In this document: positions 34,631 through 46,966 of the stretch, piece after piece
Layout: each line of letters opens with the position of its first letter
Position numbering within the stretch: position 1 is the stretch's first letter
Source: Alitta virens
Taxonomy: Eukaryota; Annelida; Polychaeta; Phyllodocida; Nereididae
DNA length: 64,000 bases
Assembly (NCBI GenBank): GCA_932294295.1
Contig: OW028580.1
Location: 38,358,836 to 38,422,835, forward strand
Direction: 5' to 3'
Translations under genes and position numbers: made by a program
Notes under the pieces: generated by a model
The model's input: only the letters and a program-made list of their open reading frames with translations
Database searches by the model: none
Told to the model about the DNA's origin: nothing

Positions 34631-34680
34631 GCTTCATTCATTCATCCATTCATCCATTCATCCATTCATTCATTCATGTA
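34631..34680. repeat. microsatellite (CATT)n / (CATC)n
   Basis: Short array of cattcattcatccattcatc units. Confidence 0.9.
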
Positions 34681-37207
34681 TACAGCAGACCTTGACCTTG
34701 TTATTAGGTAAAACACTGTATTCGTTCATTCATTCATGTAGTAATGGTAACATGGTGGGAGTTTGCAGAAGGATCAATACTATTGTTACTACTTGCCCCC
34801 ATCTCTGCACACATGCCACAATACACATGCTGGTAACTTCGCTAAACCCTGATGTGTGTGGCGAACCAAAGGCCCCCTAGGCCTACAAGCAGATCAGATG
34901 ACTATAGCCAAGTTCTTCCAAGAGAATACCAAATTTCTTGCTGGTTACAGTTTCCTTCTAATATTGCTGTATCTCACGTTGTTACTTGTAGTGGGGGTGT
35001 TTACCTTTGAAGGTTATCTGAACTAATTGGTCACCTTGACCTACTTAATTACCCGTTTCGACCCAGAAAATTAATGTAGAACACTGTCATGTACTAAGAA
35101 CGTTTCTTTTTTTTTTCAATAGGACATACAGCTTTGCAATTACATAATGGTCATGATCTTTAAAATAAACCAAAGCGAAAATTTCGAACTGATATTCACA
35201 CATGTGTCTGCTGGAAGTGAGAGAGTGGGAGCTATAACTAAATTATAAAAAAAATTGGGACGCGAGGGGGGGGGGGGGGGAATAGTCAGTTATTTAAAGG
35301 TTTGTGTTAAGTTGTCCATACCACTGATTTTGCTAGTTTGACCGTTCAAGTGTTCCTAGCTTTGGTATGGTCTCTCTTATTTACATTTTGTTGTTAGAAA
35401 AAAGTATTCAAAAAGTATAGGCGGTTACCAGGAGCGTTGCGAAGGGTACTGTAAATTTCACATAGTTTATGTATTCTTGGCCTAACGTAGGGTGTATTAA
35501 TTTTACCCTTTAGGGTATGACACACCTGTATATGCTTATCTACATAAAATACACCATGTTATTGATAATATAATAATGCCCAGAGCATACTAGCCGGGGC
35601 GAGGTTTTACAGGACAGCAGCACAGTAGCAAATGATAATAATTTATCGCGGCACTGTTATATAGTGCGGGCGCGGACGTCATAGGCAGCAGCAATGTGGA
35701 TTGAAGATGTGGCTTTAATATCTAATACAAAACAGAGTCTTTTCACTGAACAGCCCTGAATTCAGCAAGACATAGTCTTCCCTCAGAAGAGAACATGGGA
35801 ACAAAATGTATCTTAGAATTAGTATTTAAAGTTCTGCAGTTTGATGCTCCCCCCACTGTCAAATGACATCTTTGAAATAAAAAATTAATTATTTGTCTAT
35901 TTACTTTATTGTGTATTAATCTAATCAGTTTTTTTATAGTTTTCACTCCTCGTCTACAGGTACATATTTTATTTGTCATATCGTTTTATTTTAGTCGAGC
36001 AAAAGCTTCTGCTTATGTTATTTGTTCTTACATACGACTTTAAATAAAATATATATTATTTTTTTAAGAGCAGAACTTCACAGGCAAACAACTAAAAGCA
36101 GCATAACCTTGAAGAACTAGACATCACTCAGAAAGACTGAATGAGTTAAACAAAGTCTGAGAAAATATAATCAATAGAATACTTAGAACCCCTGTAACAA
36201 CTACAGAAGAATCCTTATAGAGAGACAGGATTGCATTTGGCCGCCGCCAACCTACCAGCTTTCTCCTGCCTCTATCTCGCTTAATATTTGGTCTATTTGC
36301 GATCCGAAAAGATATACAGAATCACTATGAACTATACTAAACGATGGCCTACCACTCTATTACAGAAGATAAAAGTTTTGAATCGGCGACGCTCTTCATG
36401 ACGTTCGTCATAACTATGAAGAACCCGCATTTCTGCCTCTCCTATTCGTATCTCGCTTAATTGAGTCTTTTCACTGAGCAGCCTTGAGTTCAGCAAGACA
36501 TAAGTCTTTCTTCTCCTCTTATTACTCATTTTGCTTTTCAGAAATAGTAGGTAATTACTAACTGATTCCATTCATATAATTTTCTCAGGGAAATAACAGA
36601 AATAAATTGAACGATAAGATGTCAACTATACATTAAAATGCACTAAAAATTACTGATGCCAGGATGCACTTTGCTTCAGCCAAGGGCGGGAACTTTTTCA
36701 GCCAATATAATTGCAGTATTCTGTTGTAGCCACCTCTTGGAAATATTGAGAACCTTCGGTGAAAATCTACTATTGTTGGTGTATTTTCTATCTGAATACA
36801 CATAATTAAAGCTTATTGGTTGTGCTACACATTGAGATGATTGATTTTAATGTTTGCTGCTTTTCTTTCATATAAATTCATTTGATGTTGGTCATGAGAT
36901 CTCATACTAAAACGTGAAGAAAATCTCCTTGCTTCTTTATGCGTGTGCGCGAAGATTGACATTTTTCACAAATCTTCGCTTATCGTGGATCACGTGAACA
37001 TAAAAGCCGGGCTGCGACTCGGCTTTCCAGAAGTGTCGTCTTGTATCGAAAGAATTACTGCGGATCTACAGTTGCTATGAAACGTATATTTCTGATCCTA
37101 CGTCAATGCAAGCAGATGTTTACATGATTAGTTTATGTACCATGTATCCATATGTGTGTGTGTGTGGGGCGTAGTATCAATATAATCTAAATGATGAGGG
37201 ACACCCC
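34681..37207. other. non-coding stretch with a dispersed direct repeat and G15 run
   Basis: A G15 homopolymer lies at 35266-35280. The block gagtcttttcactga(a/g)cagcc.tga(a/g)ttcagcaagacata at about 35735-35775 recurs at about 36463-36503. The phrase gaatcggcgacgctcttcatgacgttc at about 36380 matches the interior of the nested MITE at 17211. These point to unclassified repeats. No gene is recognised. Confidence 0.5.
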
Positions 37208-37400
37208 CCTTCAGCCTAGCTCAGTGGTAGCGCGCTGGGCTTCCAACCACTGGGTCCCGGGTTCAATTCCCAGTCGAGCCTATGTTGGATGGCTGTTTCA
37301 TCCTTCATCTCACTGCCATGTCCCCTCTCGTCCTAATTAGCCCAACAGGTGCAGAAATACAGGACATAAAGCCCTAATCAACCCACCCAACACCACCTTG
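37208..37400 (+). mobile_element. tRNA-Gly-like SINE (SINE1 family), copy 2
   Basis: Same order as 26568-26752: cctagctcagtggtagcgcgctgggcttccaaccactggg, B box GGTTCAATTCC, body gttggatggctgtttcatcc...ccctaatc, and a CAACCCACC tail. Differences from copy 1 are scattered point changes. Confidence 0.85.
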
Positions 37401-37831
37401 ACACCGCCCATTAGTAAATACTACATAACTTTTACATCCTAAGATTTTAGAAAGTTGTGCAAAGAACACTCACATATAATAAAATCCATGGTCCTTACAG
37501 TAAGACAAACTTGTGAGGTACAGTAAAACTTTCGAAAGTGACTGTCTTCAAATGTCTGTAATTAATAGGTTCCCTTTGAAGCCATAACTATCCAGAGCTA
37601 TCCATTTCTATCTATAAACCTCCAGAGGCCTACTTTAACCATACTTAGATGGCGCTATTTATATAACAAAGCACCGAAAATAGGCCCTCAGATATCGTGT
37701 ATATACCACATGACATATTATATTAAAATATCCAATTGCTATAAACATAATTTTAAGTCCTTTATTGCTAGGATATCAACAGTTGTGTAGTTTAGTTCAG
37801 CTCAAGACTGTTAAGCCACTTTTTAAAAGTT
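37401..37831. other. non-coding stretch, no gene recognised
   Basis: Nothing supported. Confidence 0.4.
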
Positions 37832-37925
37832 ATACTGTAAGCCAATTTAACGTCCCATCCGAACGACATCCAGCTGGGATGTAACTCATGAAGAGCGCGC
37901 GGGCCGGGGATCGAATCCGGGACCT
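37832..37925 (-). mobile_element. SINE2-like head and body fragment, antisense
   Basis: The reverse complement reads aggtcccggattcgatccccggcc...cagctggatgtcgttcggatgggacgttaaattggc, which has the B box and the first body block of SINE2. It is followed by a G19 run at 37960-37978. Confidence 0.65.
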
Positions 37926-39660
37926 TTAGCAGAACTGAATTTGGGGGTTATCTGAAACAGGGGGGGGGGGGGGGGGGGTTATCTGAAACTGGAGTTTCGT
38001 GGTAATGCATCCTCTTGAGAAAGATTGGGCGCGGAAAACTCTAGGAAATTTAATGAAATAAATCTTAATCAAAATTTTCCGTGACAAAATCAATTTCTCC
38101 GGGGTTTAACCATAGACAATACTTTTAAATTAGTTGCAAACTTCTCTAATTATCGACCTAATTTAGCATGATATACAACAATAAGCTCAAACGAGTCATC
38201 AATAACATTTCTGATCACTCTCTTTAGACATTTTACATGCAAGATTGGTCCTGAAGCTGCAGTGATTTGTAAAATCATTCTCCAATCATTTATCAATGTT
38301 GAAACCATCTGATCTGACAGCATTTAAAGATTCTCACCCATCCTCAATCTTGCCATAGTGTCCACTATGATGCGCTAAGATACATAAGTTATTGATAAAG
38401 TGATATTATCATGTAGAGCCAAAATTAATTAAAGCTTTCTCAGATACCAACTGACTTATGCGACAGCCTTCCCACTCCCTCACAAATCAATATCACTACG
38501 CAAGCAAGAAATAGTGCATGAGGCGAACGCGGAGTAATATGTGGCGTGTAAATATTTGATGTTGACATTATGGTAGTGTTTTGCTTGTTCATAAATGGCA
38601 ATTTGCAGGCCATGCCACCTAATATCTGATTGTATAGTCTGTCATGAATAACGACAAATATCATGCTATTTATTCCTGTTTGCCAAAGCTTTATATTACT
38701 GTTTATAGAATATTTATTTCCATGTCTGCAAGATCGTTTTTGGTAAGAATATTGTAAATTAACACCTAATCCACGTCCTATTTCCAAATGTGTCCTTTAT
38801 TATCACATGCATTTTCATATCATTGTTATTTAATTTTATTAATATTGTTCCATTTTTATTAGTTTGTCACACTCAAGCTATCATTTGTCACATCACTATA
38901 ATAGTTAATCACAATGAAGTTATCATTTGTCAGATTCAGATTCAGATATTAGATTCAGATTCAGATTCAGATATATTTATTTGACTTAAAGCTGGTATCA
39001 AAGAAAAAAATTAAATACAAATATTACAATCATGTTTATTATAATTTGCTTTAAGTAGGGTGACCCCTTTAAGACATCTTTGATGTCGCTGCCGATTTTA
39101 GTTGGTGTTTATTACAAGTTAAGTAAATAATTCTCACAACTAAACTTATTTTCTATCACATTCCTAAGTGGCATTAGTCTTTGTCAAGGTGTCTGTTTGA
39201 TTATTTTGTCATCTTTGTTGTAGTTTGTCACATTGTGTAACATTTATCACAACTGCCCTTGCTGTTAATGTCTGTAGACATTTTCTTTTCCTTTAAATTC
39301 AGGATGACTATGTCAATTTCAATATCATTGTCTCAATGCTACTAATCTGAAGCTTACCTAGTGTTTATGACAAACTGACAGAAGCAGATGTAATGATGAG
39401 AATATAATGCTTTGGCCCGCCACGTATAAGCCTTATGCTAAGTTTTTATATTTAATTACAATGTATATATGCACCTGATTTCAAATGATAGTCACTGTGA
39501 TCAAAGAGATACTGTATGTACATCAATTTGAAAACTTTTATTTGATTTCCCCTGTTATACCAAAATCAATTACAGCACCGACCAAACTCCTGATACCACC
39601 ATCACCCATTTCCTGTCACCGTGGTTGCACTTATTGACCAATGACGCTACAGCCAGGCCC
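37926..39660. other. non-coding stretch, no gene recognised
   Basis: It contains a G19 homopolymer, a short (GATTCA)n tract at about 38936-38972 and a SINE2-tail-like phrase near 39340-39400. The 115-codon minus frame at 38440-38787 has no recognisable family features. Confidence 0.45.
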
Positions 39661-39740
39661 GCTTAAGGTCTTACGTAGCAGATGACGTCACGACACGTTT
39701 CTTACGTGACGTATTACGTTTGTGTCGCGTATCAGACGGT
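39661..39740. promoter_or_regulatory. CRE/TTACGT motif cluster
   Basis: A perfect TGACGTCA palindrome (39683-39690) is surrounded by TTACGTAG, TTACGTGACGTATTACG and GTCGCG. The CpG density is unusual for the window. It could be a CREB/ATF-type regulatory element or a motif-iterated transposon remnant. No adjacent gene is recognised. Confidence 0.35.
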
Positions 39741-39995
39741 CCTAGTCGGAGAAATGACTCAATTGACCTCTGGGATTAATCACTGACAGGAAGCGAGAGG
39801 GTTCTGACATGCGCACTAACTTGGTGAGCTCAGAAACACGAAGGGTAGGGCAGTGGCATGCCCTTGTTACAAGTCACTGGTTTCCAGCAAATCTAAGCAA
39901 TTTATCCTGACTCAAGTCACTGTAAAAGTTCGGAATTTAGAGATTGCACAAACTAACTCGCAAGACAACCTCGATAATAGAGACATTCAAAGAAA

Positions 39996-40115
39996 GAAAG
40001 ATAGATCAATATATAGATCAATAGATAGATGGATAGATAGATCGATAGATGGATAGATGGATAGATAGATGGATAGATGGATCAATGGATAGATAGATAG
40101 GTAGGTAGAAAGATC

Positions 40116-40149
<34 letters not shown>

Positions 40150-40211
40150 GATAGATAGATAGATAGATAGCTAGGTAGAAAGACAGATAGATAGATAGAT
40201 AGATAGATAGG

Positions 40212-40242
<31 letters not shown>

Positions 40243-40328
40243 GTAGAGAGGTAGATAGACAGATAGACAGATAGATAGATAGACAGATAGATAGATAGAC
40301 AGGTAGATAGATAGATAGATAGATAGAT

Positions 40329-40366
<38 letters not shown>

Positions 40367-40668
40367 GTAGATACACAGATAGATAGATAGATAGATAGAT
40401 ATTTAGATAGATAGATAGATCGATAGATAGATAGATAGATAGATAGAAAGATCGATAGATAGATAGATAGATCGATAGATAGATATATAGATAGATAGAA
40501 AGATCGATAGATAGATAGATAGTTAGATAGATAGATAGTTAGATAGATAGATAGTTAGATAGATAGATAGATCGATAGATAGATAGATAGATCGATAGAT
40601 AGATCGATAGATAGATAGATAGATCGATAGATAGATAGATAGATAGAAAGATCGATAGATAGATAGAT

Positions 40669-40713
<45 letters not shown>

Positions 40714-40716
40714 CAC

Positions 40717-40779
<63 letters not shown>

Positions 40780-41004
40780 AAGATCGATAGATAGATAGAT
40801 AGATAGATCGATAGATAGATAGATAGATAGAAAGATCGATAGATAGATAGATAGTTAGATAGATAGATAGTTAGATAGATAGATAGTTAGATAGATAGAT
40901 AGATCGATAGATAGATCGATAGATAGATCGATAGATAGATCGATAGATAGATAGATAGATCGATAGATAGATAGATAGATAGAAAGATCGATAGATAGAT
41001 AGAT

Positions 41005-41050
<46 letters not shown>

Positions 41051-41060
41051 GTAGATACAC

Positions 41061-41123
<63 letters not shown>

Positions 41124-41445
41124 AAGATCGATAGATAGATAGATAGATCGATAGATAGATAGATAGATAGAAAGATCGATAGATAGATAGATAGTTAGAT
41201 AGATAGATAGTTAGATAGATAGATAGTTAGATAGATAGATAGATCGATAGATAGATCGATAGATAGATCGATAGATAGATCGATAGATAGATAGATAGAT
41301 CGATAGATAGATAGATAGATAGAAAGATCGATAGATAGATAGATAGAAAGATCGATAGATAGATAGATCGATAGATAGATAGATAGATAGAAAGATCGAT
41401 AGATAGATAGATAGATCGATAGATAGATAGATAGATAGAAAGATC

Positions 41446-41476
<31 letters not shown>

Positions 41477-41477
41477 C

Positions 41478-41508
<31 letters not shown>

Positions 41509-41581
41509 CGATAGATAGATAGATAGATAGAAAGATCGATAGATAGATAGATAGAAAGATCGATAGATAGATAGATAGATC

Positions 41582-41628
<47 letters not shown>

Positions 41629-41796
41629 CGATAGATAGATAGATAGATAGAAAGATCGATAGATAGATAGATAGATCGATAGATAGATAGATAGATAGAA
41701 AGATCGATAGATAGATAGATAGTTAGATAGATAGATAGTTAGATAGATAGATAGTTAGATAGATAGATAGATCGATAGATCGATAGATAGATAGAT
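39996..41796. repeat. 1.8-kb GATA-repeat array with higher-order structure
   Basis: GATA units are interspersed with GATCGATA, GAAAGATC, GTTAGATA and TACACAGATAG variants. The marker atacacagat recurs at about 40371, 40711 and 41055, and the triple gttagatagatagata cluster at about 40521, 40853 and 41193. Both give a higher-order period near 340 bp. Minus frames reading (YLSI)n translate the repeat only. Confidence 0.95.
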
Positions 41797-41797
41797 A

Positions 41798-41960
41798 CAG
41801 CTGGGTGGCCTAATGGTTTTAAAAGGCATCCTCAATTTCCATCGCCCAGCTCTGCTGAAAGTTCCATTTTCATCCCTGGCTTCATGAGCTACACATCTCT
41901 GTTGGATGTCGAATCATTTTCGATTGCATGATACAAAAAGGAGCCTCTCTTATTAGAGGT
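41798..41960 (+). mobile_element. SINE2 copy abutting the GATA array
   Basis: It starts cagctgggtggcctaatggttttaaaaggcatcc and continues with a degenerate B box (gttccattttcatccc) and ttggatgtcgaatc. Its position at the array boundary suggests that the array grew from, or served as, a SINE tail or target. Confidence 0.65.
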
Positions 41961-43950
41961 TCGAAATGGGTTTCCTCTTCTATGTTAACTTTTTTTTAAT
42001 GGTCACAGCTAATACCCCTTACAGAAAAGGGCCTCACCGGGTGCTTTGTGTACAAAAAAAGATAGCGGGGTAAGAATACATATAGATGTAAAATAGGTTG
42101 TCTTAGGTTAATGGTGAGGTATAGTCCATTTGGGTGGTGAAAAGGTGGTTTTTATTAGCGAGGTGATCTTAAAGCAAAGATCCACTGTTTAACTGCAACC
42201 TCGTTAGTAAAATAAATTAGTTGGTACTACCATTTTAGTTCGCCACTGAGGAGCACAGCAGGGCTACGTTAACTTGGTACAAAGATATAGAGTTTCCAAT
42301 ACACTCCATCTGGGTTTAGGCCTAATAAAAAGAGTGCATATGCTATTGTGCCATTTATCTATCTCTGTCTATGTCTTATATCATCCTCTTGTCTCTTGAT
42401 CTCTGTCTATCTTTGTGTCATCGAGTTTACATCAGTTTGTGTTTCTGTCATTATTCTATTCTACTTTTTCTGCCTCTGAATGTTTCGCTCTTTTTGTTCT
42501 CTTTTAAATATTTGTACTATCTCTCTCTCTCTCAAGAATTTCAAGGTTAACAAGTCTGTTTACGTGCACTTTGTGACCTTCCTGGCTCCAAAAAACAATT
42601 TAACTTCTTTCATTAGCTTTTTCATTTATTTTTGTAATACTTTTTTTTTTTAATATTTGTTTCTTGGATCAGCTGAATTAGGAAACGATTTAATAACACG
42701 TCTAGCCATGAATATTTTTCATTTGGTTTTAAAATTTTGATTGATTGCCTAAAATACAAATTGCTGACATTCGTGGATGAGTGGTGCCAAAGGGCTTCAT
42801 TTATCACAACGCCGTGAAAAAATAGTGCATTGATTACTGCTTTGGAATATTTCTGACTGAAGTGCGAATCCTAGAGATTATGATGGCAATTTCACGATTT
42901 CCAATTCGGTTGCCATGGAAACCAGGTTGCTAGGAACTATATTTCCTGTCGCATGTGGACGGAAAAAAGCAGGTGGTAATTACGAGCTGGCGTATGAATA
43001 TTTGGAATCAATATCTTTCTCTTTGAAATGAATGCCGCACAATTTTTGCTGTGGAAGGGCAAACTTTAGAAGCAATCATTTTCCGCGAAATACAGAACAT
43101 TTTCCATGTCCTTTCATCCTTAATGCAGGTGGGAATAGCACCAAACAATGTTTCTTGTACACACCAATTTTTCTGTTCTCCAGGCCATGATTCGTGTCAC
43201 CATTACATGTAAAGCATAAGTGTTAGCTTGCAGTTCTTTGTAAAGGAGCATATTGCAAATGCTAAACACTTTTCCTGATATTGTATTTTGCCATTTAATA
43301 GCTAAGTCTTTGATGTTTTGGTTGGGCGGTTTTAGTAATAACACACTATTAGTTCAAAATTTACTTCAGAAGTGGTGTAATTGACAGTGTACCAATTTTG
43401 AACGTGGTATTTCAATGAGTTCATCGTTCTTGTAGATATATTGACATCCAACAATAATATTACATGCAGTACTTAAAATAGAAATAAACTTCTCTGCATC
43501 AAATTTGATTTTGCTATATCTTTGAAATAAAGATATTGCATTATAATATTTATTTGCATTGCTGTGATTAACTCAAATATTTTGTAATTGATTGTAATTG
43601 AATTACATCAATTAAGTAATTGTAATTAATAACTGTAATTGTAATTGATCATTCTGGGTTGCAATTGTAGATGTAATTAATTACATTGAAATTAATCGAC
43701 CCCATGTCAACTAGTACGGTTCATAATAACATGTCCTGTATTCTGACAGAGCAAGTTTAAAATTCATAAGAAAGGTCCATCGACAACTTCAGGTGCGTTT
43801 TATGACATTCCAAGAAAACAATGCAGAATTACAGTCAGGATATAACTTACCTCTTGGTCACCCGGGGATTTGAATCTTGGTTATATCCGAATTATGTTAT
43901 TAAATGAGAATGTTATAATTAGACTGTACAGACAAAATTACTAAACTCTT
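41961..43950. other. non-coding stretch, no gene recognised
   Basis: About 42110-42180 (ttaatggtgaggtatag...ttagcgaggtgatctta) is a remnant of the 51498 MITE family. The region about 43570-43690 is rich in attgtaattgaa. Nothing else is recognised. Confidence 0.45.
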
Positions 43951-44251
43951 AAACATGTTCCACTGTAGTCTTTATACATTTATCTACAGATGTAAACATG
44001 TTCCACTGTAGTCTTTATACATTTATCTACAGATGTAAACATGTTCCACTGTAGTCTTTATACATTTATCTACAGATGTAAACATGTTCCACTGTAGTCT
44101 TTATACATTTATCTACAGATGTAAACATGTTCCACTGTAGTCTTTATACATTTATCTACAGATGTAAACATGTTCCACTGTAGTCTTTATACATTTATCT
44201 ACAGATGTAAACATGTTCCACTGTAGTCTTTATACATTTATCTACAGATGT
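43951..44251. repeat. minisatellite: seven perfect copies of a 43-bp unit
   Basis: Units start at 43951, 43994, 44037, 44080, 44123, 44166 and 44209. I see no mismatch among them. Each reads aaacatgttccactgtagtc...ttatctacagatgt. The copies directly abut, so this is not a CRISPR array. It lies about 0.6 kb beyond the stop codon of the GPCR gene. Confidence 0.98.
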
Positions 44252-44760
44252 AATACACTATTAAATACCAGAAAAAACTCCGTTCTATACATTTCGTTTG
44301 TTGACCATACAAGCCTTTGTTTTTATGCATTTGCTGAAGACGAACTTCAAGCAATAAAAACGTCAATTGTCAGTTTCAGTACAAAAGCTATAAGACTCTA
44401 CTAGCTTATGAAAATAACCGTCTGCATATTCAATCTTTTACAGCTGATTAACTGCAGTCCACAAGCACCTGTTCATAGTTAGAAAATCTACATCATTATT
44501 TGACTACATTCAGTCAAATAATATGAAATAAACTTCATACAAGAACATCTGCAGTATGTTTACATGTAAGATATCTCTAACTAGCTCAAATAAGTTCATT
44601 TCAACATCATTATACAGTTAACTGGACAGTGAGCAAACTGACACATCTGTACAATAATTACTTTTTTTACACAATAAGCAACTATAGAGTCATTGCAAAT
44701 TTATGTACACAGATTTACAGTACATTCATACAAGACTGAAACAACTTGAAACAGCTTGCA

Positions 44761-44766
44761 TTTAAT
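44761..44766 (-). terminator. candidate poly(A) signal ATTAAA for the GPCR gene
   Basis: The plus-strand TTTAAT reads ATTAAA on the minus strand, about 80 bp past the stop codon. It is a common variant signal. No canonical AATAAA was seen nearer. Confidence 0.35.
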
Positions 44767-44848
44767 AGGTTGTAAACAGTTTAAAATGGCAAGAATATTT
44801 GGTGATGTTTAAGTTTGAAGTAAAGTTATATTTGCTTAATGGTGTATA

Positions 44849-46840
44849 TTACAATCTGCCTCTTCTCCTGCCACAAAGTAACCGGTAAAAAGCTTGGCCA
44901 AAATCTCTGTTGAAAATAGTGTAAATAACAGGATTAAGAGCAGAATTGCAATAACCTGCCCAAAAGAAAACAGCGAAGAGAATTGGGGGAGGATTGTAGC
45001 CAGTTAAAGAAGCAATTAAGTAAGTGGAAAAGAAGGGAAGCCAGCAGAGAATGAAAGTGGCCATGATGATGCCTAAGACAAGTGTTGCTCGTCTTTCCTT
45101 TGCTCGAGCGATCCTTCGTTTAGTCTTTTCGGTATCCTCCACTCTTTTGTGTTTCTCTTTGAATTTTTGTCTTTCGGCATGTTTAAGAGCGGCCTGCGAG
45201 CTCAGTTGACGGAAACTTGCAGGCGACAAAAGGACCTTGAGTTTGGTCCCTTGGGTGCCATCCTCGGCGTCAGTAGTCGTTTCCGTGTGCACATCATTGG
45301 CATTAGGATCATTGCCCCCACATTTTAGAGCGATGTCATTGGGGCGTGGCCGTGACTCTTGGGGCGTCCGATCAGTGTCTCTTTGAGAGTCGCTTTCCGG
45401 TTGTGAATCTCCTTGTAGCAGTGGTTTTAGATTGTCCTCGGTTGTAGCAACTGAGCGTGAGCTGTATGTGCCACGCCCCATAGTGTCGGACATACTCTCT
45501 CCATCAGTTTCACTAAAAGTTAACTTCTTGCCCCGAGCTGACCTTCGCATTGCATTGCGCACTGGTGAGTCACAGGCTGAGTCTGTATCTGTAAACTTCT
45601 CATCAAGCGGTTTATACTGAATATGGGGGTTAGGCACCTGCAGTTTGTAATCCGGGTGTTTCATACACTGCTCAGCTACGACCTTGGCTGCAGGAAGGCT
45701 GGGCTGTTGAGCACTTACTTCATAAGAGCTTAGATCATCATCCTCTATGTCCTTATTGTCCGCTGCATTCTGATCCTTCTTAGCTCCACTATTGGCAGTT
45801 GAAGGGGTCGTTGATGTGGATTTACCATTCTGCGCCACAGGAACCAATGGCTTTTTCAAGTTGCGTCTTGCGCGAGAGCGAGCAGCTAAGTAGATTTTGA
45901 AGTAAACAACCACCATGACGACCAACGGGATATAGAAGGATCCTAAGGTGGAATACACTACATAGCCCATGTCTTCGCTTAAGACGCATAAGGGCAAGCC
46001 ATACTTAGTGGGCTGGGGCCTTTTCCATCCCACAAGTGGGGGCAAACAAATGATCATTGAAAGCACCCAGACTGTTGCTATCATTATTATTGCTCGTTTC
46101 TTTGTACGTGTTCTCACATAACTCACTGCTCTCGTGATGGACCAGTAACGGTCCAGGCTTATGAGACACAGGTTTAGAATGGACGCTGTGCAGAGTAAGA
46201 CATCTGTAGCCAACCAAAGCTCACAGAGAACATTACCAAATATCCAATAGCCCAGTAGCTCGTTGGTCAGTGATAAGGGCATGATCAGTAATCCCACAAG
46301 AAGGTCTGCTACAGCTAACGATGCTATAAACCAGTTTTGAAGGCCCTTAAGATTTCGATCGACAGCAATGGCGATCACGACAAGGGCATTGCCCACCACG
46401 ATGATTATCATTAGGGCCGTTACGAGAAAGGAGGCGATAATGATATGAGCTTCTGTATATCCACTCAAGTATCCAGCAGGAATAGAGGTGGTATTGTCCG
46501 TCAAGTTTCCTGATGTCAAGTTGCTGAGAAGGTAATCGCTTCCATTTGTAGTATTTTGTGCTTCGTTTAGGATAGCAGTCACGTTCCAATCACTGGATAA
46601 TGCATGCATACCAGGGAGGTCCACAGGCCAATACTTATCATTGAAGACTGTCCCCGGTAAGTCCTGGAAAGCCCGAGTGTCGTTAGGAAACACCATCTTG
46701 GCTGTCAGTGAGTCATTCGACTTGGCTTTTCTGTCGTTCGCAGATTCTAACAAGGCCACCAAATGTGATGAGTTACTCGACATAATGTAATTTCCGCCAT
46801 TAATGCTGTTGCGGGTTGCGGTGATATTTGAGATTGTCAT
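44849..46840 (-). CDS. biogenic-amine GPCR, octopamine/alpha-2-adrenergic-like, intronless
   Basis: The 663-aa class A receptor is encoded in one exon from ATG at 46840. Residues 1-133 form a long extracellular N-terminus with ten N-x-S/T sites. TM1 starts near 134 (GN at 150-151). D179 is the TM2 sodium-site Asp, C206 and C285 are the likely disulfide pair, and D213 in TM3 is the amine-binding Asp. DRY is at 230-232. TM5 has S297 and S301, as in catechol/phenolamine receptors. CWLPFF is at 599-604 and NPVIY at 636-640. The third intracellular loop is about 260 residues, Ser/Thr-rich and charged, and the tail after TM7 is short with C656 as a possible palmitoylation site. LPPLVGWK and SLDRYWSIT resemble octopamine and alpha-2 receptors. 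The ligand is inferred. It could also be a tyramine- or serotonin-type receptor. Confidence 0.95.
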   Translation of the reverse strand: MTISNITATRNSINGGNYIMSSNSSHLVALLESANDRKAKSNDSLTAKMVFPNDTRAFQDLPGTVFNDKYWPVDLPGMHALSSDWNVTAILNEAQNTTNGSDYLLSNLTSGNLTDNTTSIPAGYLSGYTEAHIIIASFLVTALMIIIVVGNALVVIAIAVDRNLKGLQNWFIASLAVADLLVGLLIMPLSLTNELLGYWIFGNVLCELWLATDVLLCTASILNLCLISLDRYWSITRAVSYVRTRTKKRAIIMIATVWVLSMIICLPPLVGWKRPQPTKYGLPLCVLSEDMGYVVYSTLGSFYIPLVVMVVVYFKIYLAARSRARRNLKKPLVPVAQNGKSTSTTPSTANSGAKKDQNAADNKDIEDDDLSSYEVSAQQPSLPAAKVVAEQCMKHPDYKLQVPNPHIQYKPLDEKFTDTDSACDSPVRNAMRRSARGKKLTFSETDGESMSDTMGRGTYSSRSVATTEDNLKPLLQGDSQPESDSQRDTDRTPQESRPRPNDIALKCGGNDPNANDVHTETTTDAEDGTQGTKLKVLLSPASFRQLSSQAALKHAERQKFKEKHKRVEDTEKTKRRIARAKERRATLVLGIIMATFILCWLPFFSTYLIASLTGYNPPPILFAVFFWAGYCNSALNPVIYTIFNRDFGQAFYRLLCGRRRGRL

Positions 46841-46958
46841 ACACAGCAGCTGGCATCTATGATTTTAGTGGTTGCAGCAACTGCAGATTTTGTTCAAGAT
46901 GATGTCAGTAGAATTATAGGGACTGATCACATCCGGACGAGACAGCGAGTCCTCGTCA

Positions 46959-46966
46959 TGACGTCA
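46959..46966 (-). promoter_or_regulatory. palindromic CRE (TGACGTCA) upstream of the GPCR start
   Basis: It lies about 119-126 bp upstream of the ATG. A second GACGTCA half-site follows at about 46979-46985. This places the GPCR under possible CREB/ATF control. The transcription start is unknown. Confidence 0.5.

Noticed and set aside
38440..38787. 115-codon minus-strand frame as a gene
   Set aside because: No motif, signal or splice context, and composition looks like non-coding AT-rich DNA.
39987..40376. Long minus-strand frame of (YLSI)-type repeats
   Set aside because: It only translates the GATA array and has no independent support.
43951..44251. CRISPR-like regular repeats
   Set aside because: The 43-bp copies abut with no spacers, and the context is animal genomic DNA. 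It is a minisatellite.
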